From: an uncultured Ectothiorhodospiraceae bacterium
GTDB lineage: Bacteria > Pseudomonadota > Gammaproteobacteria > CAMYNG01
Direction of reading: 5' to 3'
DNA length: 57,852 bases
NCBI GenBank assembly: GCA_947259765.1
Contig: CAMYNG010000012.1
Span: forward strand, 1-57,852
The position numbers were made by a program, and so were the translations under genes. The notes beneath the pieces are model-generated. The model did not search any database. It saw only the letters and a program-made list of their open reading frames with translations, and was not told where the DNA came from. Numbering within the stretch: the first letter of the stretch is position 1; each line of letters begins with the position of its first letter. Positions 1-6,945 of the stretch are shown here, piece by piece.

Positions 1-165
1 TTTACTGTCCCTGACCATCGCATTGAGCATGATGATCATTTTTCAAATGCATGCCGTGAGCAGCACCTTTTTGTGTTTACCGCTTGCAACAAGGCGTCGC
101 TAAAAGGCTTTGATCGCAGGATTATGTTGTACCGAGGTGAGTATGGCCATTATGGTATGCGATCT
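1..165 (-). mobile_element. IS110-family transposase C-terminal remnant (decayed)
   Basis: Read on the minus strand from about 165 down to 1, the translation follows the end of IS110/IS116/IS902 transposases: HNPAIKAF, then a stop (100-102), RRLVASGKHKKVLLTACI, a second stop (43-45), then KMIIMLNAMVRD. Family members typically carry NPxIxAFYxRLxxxGKxKKVALxACMRKLLxILNAMxRD here, so both stops sit where sense codons are expected. The rest of the element lies beyond the window edge. It is a non-functional relic, and it marks the left end of the window as an insertion-prone, accessory region. Confidence 0.8.
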
Positions 166-240
166 AACAAACGACCTCCAGAGAGACGTGGCTACATCGT
201 ACGTCTGAGGCGGGATGATTTGGGTGTAATATCGAACGAA

Positions 241-699
241 ATGGACAAGATCACTGATATCTACAACTTTCGGTCGGTCGAAGATGCTCTCTCGACATCC
301 GGGCAGCCGACGGAGGCTCAACTAAGAGCGTTGGCCGCCGCAGGCTACGAGGTCATTATCAATCTCGCACTTCATGATGACACACGATACTCTCTTGCTG
401 ATGAGAAAGGTCTGGTTGAGGAATTGCAAATGACCTACATCCATATCCCCGTTCAGTTCGACGAACCGACCGAAGATGATTTGGAGGCGTTCTTCAATGC
501 TATGGATGGGAATAAGAAGTCAAGAGTGCATATTTATTGCGCTGCCAACATGCGGGTCACCGCCTTCCTTGGACTGTATCGCATGTTCAAGCAGGGGAAA
601 TCTGAAGGGGAGGCATTTGAACTGATGAAGTCTGTTTGGACGCCCAATGATGTGTGGTTATCGTTTATTTCAAATACCTCTACAAAATATACCGCTTAA
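241..699 (+). CDS. protein tyrosine phosphatase-like (dual-specificity fold) protein
   Basis: 152-residue cytoplasmic protein, complete from ATG 241. The frame stays open upstream to position 1, but that part overlaps the transposase relic on the other strand and has no family similarity, so I start at 241. The N-terminal STSGQPTEAQL stretch, the central VIINLALHDD strand and the C-terminal HIYCAANMRVTAF loop match the small bacterial phosphatase-like family found near beta-lactamase-hydrolase-like proteins. The Cys-x4-Arg loop is one residue shorter than the classical Cys-x5-Arg P-loop, as I recall for this family. Substrate unknown. It stands alone between the IS relic and a toxin-antitoxin pair, in keeping with an accessory gene. 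Confidence 0.7.
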   Translation: MDKITDIYNFRSVEDALSTSGQPTEAQLRALAAAGYEVIINLALHDDTRYSLADEKGLVEELQMTYIHIPVQFDEPTEDDLEAFFNAMDGNKKSRVHIYCAANMRVTAFLGLYRMFKQGKSEGEAFELMKSVWTPNDVWLSFISNTSTKYTA

Positions 700-798
700 C
701 GAAGTGAACCAGATGACCTTTCAACCGCCAGGCGGTTTCCCACCGATTATCGTGTGCACCTCTGCGCCAGATCGGACGACCTCCGGTGTCAATGATTT

Positions 799-1551
799 CT
801 AGACGGCAGGCTGCGGCAGCTTACCGTTGACCAGAAATGTCTCGTAGCTAAAGTGGTGTACCTCGCCGGAGTTTGCGTTAGAAAAACTGACTACTGTAGC
901 GCTGGTCTCACACAGCCAGGCTTGTTGATTGTGGGGTCGTTTGGCAGCAAGCGCGCGGGCGGAAAACAGGGCAACACTTAGCCCGTGATCCAGGTCGCGT
1001 GCAGAAACATACTCAAACGCGTCGACACTTGCGGCACGCATCGCGCTGCCCAATTGTTGCGTCGCTGAGTATGACTGCGGATCAGTAAGCGCGGTGACGT
1101 ATGCGGAAAACGGTTCGTGTTGTAGTTGCAGGCCATGACGGGTTTTGTAGCCTGCGCTGAACTCGGTGTGCTGGGTAAGAAATTTTTCCGAGGGTGGAGG
1201 GGTGAGCATCCCGTACCAAAAAACCAAACGGTAGTACGCAGTTTCAGCGAACGCGGTCAGGCGTGATTTTGAGCCGTAGAAAAGTCCGGGTTCTTGCCGA
1301 CTACCGAAACGTGAACCGTGTGCCAGTGGAGGATAGCGGAACGGTGTTGCGAGTAGATAGTGTAGACGCTTTGTTTCGATGGGTTGCGCGGGTTTGGTTC
1401 GTTCAAGCATGTCTTCCAGATAGGCTTGCTCTTCCAGGTTGTCGACCAGGCCACTGGTCGCGACCTGTTCCTGGCTTTCTACGATCCTGACCAACTCACC
1501 ACTTATAGATTGGGGTGTGATGCGGTCCTTGCATGCATCCCATATATTCAT
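799..1551 (-). CDS. RES-domain toxin of a RES/Xre toxin-antitoxin pair
   Basis: 250-residue protein with a RES domain, named for its conserved Arg, Glu and Ser. Visible core: the SRFGS arginine, GLFYGS, AFAETAYYR with the glutamate, and a later serine-containing SATQQLG stretch. Family members such as MbcT, ParT and related RES toxins degrade or transfer from NAD+, stopping growth; that activity is inferred here. It starts 7 bp after the stop of the upstream Xre/MbcA/ParS antitoxin gene, the standard antitoxin-first order, so the two are almost certainly co-transcribed and translationally coupled. A roughly 90-residue N-terminal region precedes the recognisable core. Confidence 0.85.
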   Translation of the reverse strand: MNIWDACKDRITPQSISGELVRIVESQEQVATSGLVDNLEEQAYLEDMLERTKPAQPIETKRLHYLLATPFRYPPLAHGSRFGSRQEPGLFYGSKSRLTAFAETAYYRLVFWYGMLTPPPSEKFLTQHTEFSAGYKTRHGLQLQHEPFSAYVTALTDPQSYSATQQLGSAMRAASVDAFEYVSARDLDHGLSVALFSARALAAKRPHNQQAWLCETSATVVSFSNANSGEVHHFSYETFLVNGKLPQPAV

Positions 1552-1558
1552 TCAGTAA

Positions 1559-1915
1559 TCATATCTTACCGCGGATGGCGTCCAGATATTCGACGACCCG
1601 TGTCAGGCCTTGTACGGTTTTAACCTGTTCGGCGGGCTTGCCGCCGGTGTGATGATTTTCGGTGTGCATCCAGTGCTTCATATCTTCATCTTTGCCACCG
1701 ACCAAAACGAACAGACTTCGGTAGCAACGCACCAGAAGCAGGGCGAGTTCGCCGGCCTTGCTGGTCGGGTCGAGCCCGCGACTGATGGAGGTTCTATCTT
1801 TGCCGATGACTTTACCGAGATCGGCTTGCGACATACCCAGGCCTTTACCGGCATTGAGCAAGGCCTTGCTAAGGACGAGGGGACCATTGGCAACGGATGC
1901 ATGTAATGCAGTCAT
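1559..1915 (-). CDS. Xre/MbcA/ParS-type antitoxin
   Basis: 118-residue antitoxin partner of the RES toxin. Residues about 15-50 form an Xre-like helix-turn-helix (GLGMSQADLGKVIGKDRTSI), and the C-terminal half (ALLLVRCYRSLFVLVGG...MKHWMHTENHH) is the MbcA/ParS toxin-binding region that occludes the RES active site. The start is ATG 1915, with AGGAG at 1923-1927 on the minus strand, 7 nt upstream. Such antitoxins usually repress their own promoter. The upstream region has a loose direct repeat (ATGCAAC near 1945 and TTTGCAAC near 1976, about three helical turns apart) that could be its operator; this last point is weak. Confidence 0.85.
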   Translation of the reverse strand: MTALHASVANGPLVLSKALLNAGKGLGMSQADLGKVIGKDRTSISRGLDPTSKAGELALLLVRCYRSLFVLVGGKDEDMKHWMHTENHHTGGKPAEQVKTVQGLTRVVEYLDAIRGKI

Positions 1916-2304
1916 ATGGTAACTCCTGCTCGGAATTAATGGTGTATATGCAACTTATAGACGAATTATGCGGCATTTGCAACATCAGGGGGATATGAAG
2001 ATCAGCTTGGGGGGGGGCAGATAATTTCATTTTTAAACAATATGTTAACGTAAAATTACCGGGTCTCGTCTTGAGGGCTTAAGGCCGTTCGTTTTGTCAC
2101 TCGGCCCAATGTACAACTCCCCGCTGGAAATGAGCATCAGTGGCAGCCGTTAGACCACGGGAGAGATGTACTGGAAATGTTTTTTCTCGCGTTGGTGTGA
2201 GTAGAACTTACCTGCCACGACACGGGGGATCTCAAGAACCCAGCGGCCCCGATGAGTCCGGGGCCGCCAAAAAATACATGCTTTTGAATATCGATGCAGG
2301 CTCT
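1916..2304. other. intergenic region between toxin-antitoxin pair and copper protein gene
   Basis: 389 bp without a credible gene. It holds the promoter side of the toxin-antitoxin operon at the left, a G-run at about 2008-2016 and a strong hairpin at 2243-2267 near the 3' end of the minus-strand copper protein gene. Short open frames here show no family similarity and no ribosome binding site. Confidence 0.6.
2243..2267 (-). terminator. GC-rich hairpin downstream of the copper protein gene
   Basis: Perfect 8-bp stem (GCGGCCCC at 2243-2250 pairing with GGGGCCGC at 2260-2267) around a 9-nt loop, about 40 bp beyond the stop codon of the minus-strand gene. The T-run on the minus strand lies before, not after, the stem, so this is a weak intrinsic terminator at best and may be a 3' stabilising structure. 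Confidence 0.4.
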
Positions 2305-3360
2305 TTAATCACCGTCGAGCTGTTTTGCTTCTGGGCTGGTCTCCCCAGCGGGAACTTTTTCACTATAAGTTACAAAAATCACCATGTTGTCAATCGCGCG
2401 AGGATGTGGATTTTTAAATTTTGCAAATGTCGAGAGACTATCGCCCGCGCGTACGATAGGTCCGTACGCCCCCGGCGTCCAGGCCGACAGACCATCAGTT
2501 GGTAGGTGATTCTTGTGATCGTGGTAGGGAGTCGGCCCTTCGCCGACGTCGTCGTGCGCTACGGAAATGGAAGCATTTGCAGGCTTGAAGCGGCGTAGTC
2601 GTTCTCCGTTATTAGTTAGCGCAATGGATTTGGCGTGATCATGTACATGTGGAATTACCGCCACAATACGACGGTCGTTGTCGACCGGGTAACTGTCGCC
2701 ACGATGTGTCGATTTTCCACTCGGTACCGCAAAACTTGAATCGCAATTTACGGCGTCGATCCAGGCAACATCTGTATCGCGATACCCGCCAGCACTATCG
2801 TCAAAAACAAATACGAAGCGGAGGAAGACTTGTTCGTCGTGAGGTTTGTTGGCTGGATTTTCCCAATGCCAGTCTCCGGTATGAAGAAAACCTCCATCCA
2901 TTTTGTAACCATAGCCACTGGGTAACAAGAAATCAGTTAACTCACTTCCGGCGGCCACGGGTTGTGGAAAGCCACAATCGGATGTCATACCCCGACTTTC
3001 TGAAACATAGACCCAGGTAAAATGATGATTCATCTCGTAATAGTCGGGATCATCGGAGACGACGTCGACGCTTCCGTCCGGGTTGCGTTTGACGATATCG
3101 ACACTGGTGCCCAAAAACCATATCGGTTGACCTTCGGGAAGCGGATCTATACTTCCGCCTTCGATATACGGACTATCCAGAAGTCGATTGAAGTTTTCAT
3201 CGTAAATATAAGCACTATGACTCTGATGATCGATTCCTACGTATCGGACAGCGGTTTGCGGAACTGCGAAAACCGGTAGAGCAGAAAAACAAGCAGCAAT
3301 AGAGATTATCTTGATTGCGACCTTGACTTGTTGATTACTTGTTTGGGGAAAAAAACGCAT
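2305..3360 (-). CDS. secreted PHM-like type II copper protein (putative copper monooxygenase fold)
   Basis: 351-residue exported protein. ATG 3360 is chosen because AAGGAGG sits 8 nt upstream; an ATG at 3387 lacks this. A signal peptide ends near residue 32 (LPVFA). The order of metal-binding residues copies peptidylglycine alpha-hydroxylating monooxygenase: a His-His pair at 112-113 (MNHHF), a histidine in the HTGDWHWEN segment (160 or 165), a HxHxH cluster at 238-242 (IPHVHDH) and a late methionine at 326 (DNMVIF) preceded by VRAGDSL, where PHM has FGDILAA. Segments such as LLPSGYGY also correspond. The enzymatic role and substrate are unknown. It is divergent from an RstA/RstB-like system with an RstA-type box between them, so it is a candidate target. 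It could also be a copper-binding protein without catalysis. Confidence 0.6.
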   Translation of the reverse strand: MRFFPQTSNQQVKVAIKIISIAACFSALPVFAVPQTAVRYVGIDHQSHSAYIYDENFNRLLDSPYIEGGSIDPLPEGQPIWFLGTSVDIVKRNPDGSVDVVSDDPDYYEMNHHFTWVYVSESRGMTSDCGFPQPVAAGSELTDFLLPSGYGYKMDGGFLHTGDWHWENPANKPHDEQVFLRFVFVFDDSAGGYRDTDVAWIDAVNCDSSFAVPSGKSTHRGDSYPVDNDRRIVAVIPHVHDHAKSIALTNNGERLRRFKPANASISVAHDDVGEGPTPYHDHKNHLPTDGLSAWTPGAYGPIVRAGDSLSTFAKFKNPHPRAIDNMVIFVTYSEKVPAGETSPEAKQLDGD

Positions 3361-3733
3361 TTTGTATTCCTCCTTGTACGCATGCATTCGAAAAAACTAA
3401 ATTGAAAGTTCAGAATCTTTGATTTCAAAACAGAGCAGCAAAATTTCGTCCCGTTTTTGCGGTTTATCTGTTTCGAGAAGCGCCATAGATATTCGAACTT
3501 ACGGAACTAAGCTTAGTTCTATTGAGACTGAGATTCTGTTGTTTGTTCGTAGCACTTTGTAACAATTTGTAACATGACCCTCAAAAAATTACCGTGCGTG
3601 CTGCACCCTTGAAACACAAGTCATTGAAAACTTTTCCAAACCATTAACTTGCTTGCCCGAAAATACTGACTGCTTTAGGATTAAGGCCGTGCTTGTTTGG
3701 GGTGAATTCATCGCCTAAAAGGATTTGTCTGCT
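3361..3733. promoter_or_regulatory. divergent regulatory region between copper protein gene and rstA-like gene
   Basis: 373 bp, AT-rich, with no credible gene. It must contain the promoters of both divergent units. The clearest element is a tandem repeat TTTGTAACA-A-TTTGTAACA at 3556-3574, inside which lies the RstA-type box. The ribosome binding site of the rstA-like gene (AAAAGG, 3717-3722) is at its right end and that of the copper protein gene at its left. Confidence 0.6.
3558..3571 (-). promoter_or_regulatory. putative RstA box
   Basis: Read on the minus strand this is TACAAATTGTTACA. The E. coli RstA consensus is TACATNTNGTTACA, so only one defined position differs. The GTTACA core is repeated 10 bp away, as expected for a tandem-binding OmpR-family regulator. 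It lies 163 bp before the rstA-like start and 198 bp before the divergent copper protein start, so it could serve either promoter. The binding prediction rests on sequence match alone. Confidence 0.55.
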
Positions 3734-4474
3734 ATGGAAAGTGTCGAGACCAATTATCCAGAAGCGCCTTCTATTCTTCTGGTCGAGGATGACATCCGCC
3801 TCGCAAAGCTAATCCATGAGTATCTTCGGCAACACGATCTTACCGTTGAAGTTGAACACAACGGCCTTACTGCCGTTAATCGTATTTCAGAACGGCCGCC
3901 GGACTTAGTGATTCTGGATATAATGTTACCTGTTTTGGACGGCTTCGAAATTTGTAAAGCCATTCGACCTGACTACCATGGGCTAATATTGATATTGACT
4001 GCAAGAGACGACGATGTTGATGAGATAGTCGGATTGGAACTGGGCGCAGATGATTATGTTTCCAAGCCGGTTGACCCGCGGGTATTACTGGCGCGAATAC
4101 GAGCATTGTTTAGACGTCGACAAGTTTCCGTGTCCGGTCTTACAAGCGCGAGTAACAAGGACTCCACCATGCGCGAGTTTGGGCGCCTCAGCATAAGCAA
4201 ATCTTCCCGGGAAGTGCACTTGCAAAGCAAACCGGTTGTGCTGACGACATCAGAGTTCGAACTGCTTTGTATTCTCGCAGAGCGTCCGGGTGAAATTCAC
4301 AGCCGGGAAGTCTTATTCAGGCGTCTGCGCGGTATTGACTATGATGGGCTTGATCGATCGATTGATATCACTATTTCACGCTTGCGAAAAAAATTAGGCG
4401 ACGATTCGGTTTCACCGAGGCGAATTAAAACAGTGCGGCGACAGGGTTATCTGTTTGTGGCAGATGCGTGGTAA
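3734..4474 (+). CDS. rstA: OmpR/RstA-family response regulator
   Basis: 246-residue DNA-binding response regulator. The receiver domain (about 12-125) has the acidic pair in VEDD, the phosphoacceptor aspartate in LVILDIMLP, the threonine in ILTARDD and the lysine in DDYVSKP. A winged-helix output domain follows (about 150-245), ending RRIKTVRRQGYLF. ATG 3734 is used because AAAAGG is 11 nt upstream; a TTG at 3725 is too close to it. It is 21 bp from the sensor kinase gene and surely co-transcribed with it. The RstA name rests on the close pairing with an RstB-like kinase and the matching box upstream; another OmpR-subfamily member such as CpxR or ParR is possible. Confidence 0.85.
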   Translation: MESVETNYPEAPSILLVEDDIRLAKLIHEYLRQHDLTVEVEHNGLTAVNRISERPPDLVILDIMLPVLDGFEICKAIRPDYHGLILILTARDDDVDEIVGLELGADDYVSKPVDPRVLLARIRALFRRRQVSVSGLTSASNKDSTMREFGRLSISKSSREVHLQSKPVVLTTSEFELLCILAERPGEIHSREVLFRRLRGIDYDGLDRSIDITISRLRKKLGDDSVSPRRIKTVRRQGYLFVADAW

Positions 4475-4495
4475 CGCGCAATGGCTAGATAGATT

Positions 4496-6079
4496 GTGGG
4501 AAAAAATTTTTTAACGCTTTACATTCTTTTGGGCCTCGCGATAGCGGGTTCAATTATTGGCATCGAGATGTTGCCGGAGTATTTTCTGCAAGGAAAAATT
4601 AATACCTACAAGGACAGAATTTCACAGGGAACTTTTTTTCTGATTTTTAATGAGCTTAACTCAGTACCAACTTCGGGCTGGGAGCATAAACTTACTAAGC
4701 TTCGCCCATTCTTTGGCTATCCGCTTTTCATAGAAAGCCTGGAAGCAGTTGACCTTCCGGAGACGAAGTTGCAGCGGCTCGCGCAGGGACACGCCGAGTT
4801 TTCAAACGTTGACGGCGCCGAATATTGGTTTAAACAGATCGATGATTTTCCGTATGTACTGGTCGCGGGTATGGGGCAGACCAAATCCGAAGATACAAAG
4901 CGCCTGGCTCAGGGGACGTTTTATCTATTGAAAAAGCAATTTAAAATCCGTGATCAGCGCGCGTGGCCAAAAACCCTAAGCCGATTGCAACAACAGTTTG
5001 GATTTCCGATTAGCATCGTACTTGCTACACAAACAGGCCTGAAACAAACACAAAAAAACGAACTCGCCGCCGGAGAACTCGTGAGTACCGATTCGGAAAC
5101 GAGCGGATTAAATTTTTACCAATCCATTTCCGAAACCCCTTATGTATTGCGAGCCGGACCGATTGTTGATGACGTAACCCCCAAACACCTTGATTTGTAT
5201 CTGATACTTGCTTTTGCCGTAGTAGTTGGTTTGGCAATTTATTCGTGGATGCGTCCTGTATGGCGTGACATTCGGCGCCTGACGATCGTCGCCGGTGCGT
5301 TTGGCAGGGGAGAGTTCGGCGCGCGCAACCGACTACCGCGACGGTCACCAGTGTGGCGTTTGGCCTCTACATTTGACTCCATGGCTGATCGAATTAGGAA
5401 TTTGCTGGAGTCCCATAAATCACTAACTCATGCGGTTTCCCATGAGTTGCGGACGCCGATTGCCAGGCTTCGATTCGGCCTGGAGATGCTTGAGAACTCA
5501 GGGGATAGCACTACAAGCGAGCGATATATCCGGGGGATGCATGTCGACATTGGTGAGCTGGACCATCTCGTTACCGAGCTTCTGACTTATGCGCGTTTTG
5601 ATAGAGAGAAACCGGCTCTCGAGATAGAAGCAAGTTACATTGCCCCCTGGCTGCAAGACAGCATTCTTCGAATTTGCCAATATGATACGAATATCAAGCC
5701 GGTTCTGAGCGTTGGTTCTGCGCCATCCACGTTAGAGGCCTCGTTCGACAAAAAATTGATGGAACGTGCGCTAGGCAACCTGGTAGGTAATGCGTGCCGA
5801 TATGCCAATAGCAGGGTTGAAGTCGAATATGGTTCAACTGGGGACGGGATTTTCTTTGATGTCTGTGATGATGGGCCAGGTGTTCCTATGGCTGAAAGGG
5901 GGCGTATTTTCGAGCCCTTTGCGCGTCTGGATTCAAGTCGCGATCGCCAATCGGGCGGTGTCGGTCTGGGGCTGGCTATTGTCAAGCAAATTGCACATTG
6001 GCATCGAGGTACGGTGTCTATTGGTGATGCGTCGCTTGGGGGCGCACGTTTCAGAGTTACATGGCCGCAAGGTTGCTGA
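4496..6079 (+). CDS. rstB: RstB-like sensor histidine kinase
   Basis: 527-residue inner-membrane sensor kinase, partner of the adjacent response regulator. It starts at GTG 4496; a stop codon lies just upstream in frame. TM1 is about 6-24, followed by a periplasmic sensor of about 200 residues, TM2 about 235-253 (LDLYLILAFAVVVGLAI) and a HAMP linker. The dimerisation/phosphoacceptor box is SHELRTPIARLRFGLEML, with its His near 319, and the ATPase domain has the N box (LGNLVGNACRYA), the G1 box (DDGPGVP) and the G2 box (GVGLGLAIV). Length and domain order suit RstB. The stimulus is unknown; RstB homologues respond to acid or low Mg2+ in enterics, which may not hold here. Confidence 0.85.
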   Translation: MGKNFLTLYILLGLAIAGSIIGIEMLPEYFLQGKINTYKDRISQGTFFLIFNELNSVPTSGWEHKLTKLRPFFGYPLFIESLEAVDLPETKLQRLAQGHAEFSNVDGAEYWFKQIDDFPYVLVAGMGQTKSEDTKRLAQGTFYLLKKQFKIRDQRAWPKTLSRLQQQFGFPISIVLATQTGLKQTQKNELAAGELVSTDSETSGLNFYQSISETPYVLRAGPIVDDVTPKHLDLYLILAFAVVVGLAIYSWMRPVWRDIRRLTIVAGAFGRGEFGARNRLPRRSPVWRLASTFDSMADRIRNLLESHKSLTHAVSHELRTPIARLRFGLEMLENSGDSTTSERYIRGMHVDIGELDHLVTELLTYARFDREKPALEIEASYIAPWLQDSILRICQYDTNIKPVLSVGSAPSTLEASFDKKLMERALGNLVGNACRYANSRVEVEYGSTGDGIFFDVCDDGPGVPMAERGRIFEPFARLDSSRDRQSGGVGLGLAIVKQIAHWHRGTVSIGDASLGGARFRVTWPQGC

Positions 6080-6141
6080 ATCACCATCGTGTAGCCACTT
6101 CGCGATTAGGTTAACCCGATGATGGGGTCGGCAAGAGGCGC

Positions 6142-6729
6142 TTAGTAATGACCTAGCAGTTTGGTTTTCGCCTGCTCGTAAACCGCGGGGGTTAACACAC
6201 CTTCTTCGGATAGACGCCGTAACATGCGGGTTTCACCGGCAATTTGCTTGTCCTTCGGAATGTCAGCTTGTGCGCTTGCCGACGCGATGGCCTGTTCCAG
6301 TTCAGCGATAAAGGTACGGAAGGATTTTCGGTCCGGCTGGTTAACCAGAACGCTAAGCAAGGGGACATGCGCGTGCCGGGAAACAAACACTCGCCAACGC
6401 ACCAGGCCCTTGAAAAACATCAGTGCGCCCAGCGCCGCGAACAGCCCACCGGTAGCCAGCATGCCGAAATAAACCGCGCGGTTGGAGAGATCGTTGAGGA
6501 ACTGGATGGTTAAAACACTTGCGCCTACACCGAGCAGTAGTAAGGCAAGCCAGGGCCATGGGATCGTAAACCGATGCCGGCCCGCGGGGGCCAATGCGAG
6601 TACATCAATAGAGTAGCCTTGACCGGCGGGCAAGGTGATCCGTAACTGGCGCCCGTTGATCAGCGCAAACTGCCGCAATCTGGAGAAGGCTCCCCGCTGG
6701 TTCAGCGTAATACTGGACTCGTCTGTCAC
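6142..6729 (-). CDS. SHOCT-like two-TM membrane protein of unknown function
   Basis: 195 residues. A soluble N-terminal part of about 50 residues is followed by two membrane segments (about 57-77, PWPWLALLLLGVGASVLTI; about 87-107, GMLATGGLFAALGALMFF), a cytoplasmic linker and a C-terminal helical hairpin (MLRRLSEEGVLTPAVYEQAKTKLL) that resembles a SHOCT domain, a short oligomerisation motif often at the end of membrane proteins. No family name is recognised. It converges on the rstB-like gene (62 bp between stops) and is not obviously part of the operon upstream of it. Confidence 0.6.
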   Translation of the reverse strand: MTDESSITLNQRGAFSRLRQFALINGRQLRITLPAGQGYSIDVLALAPAGRHRFTIPWPWLALLLLGVGASVLTIQFLNDLSNRAVYFGMLATGGLFAALGALMFFKGLVRWRVFVSRHAHVPLLSVLVNQPDRKSFRTFIAELEQAIASASAQADIPKDKQIAGETRMLRRLSEEGVLTPAVYEQAKTKLLGHY

Positions 6730-6945
6730 GAAACAAACACCAAAAACATAGTTGAATCAGTAAGTTATTAGATTGTTTTTGACGACTGGATGGCTGTGCA
6801 TCCAAATCATTCCTTTTTTATGTCGGCCGAATTGGCGCGGGCTTGAGGAAATATTGAAGAGCGGTAAACGAGTCCGGGCAGGCGTAGATGCGCGTCAGCA
6901 CCGCAAGCTTTTACAGTAATACGGAGTTGAAGGGGGTGTTCCGGG

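Noticed and set aside
2140-2505. 121-codon plus-strand frame near the copper protein gene
   Set aside because: Overlaps the 3' end of the convincing minus-strand gene and a hairpin; no domain or binding site.
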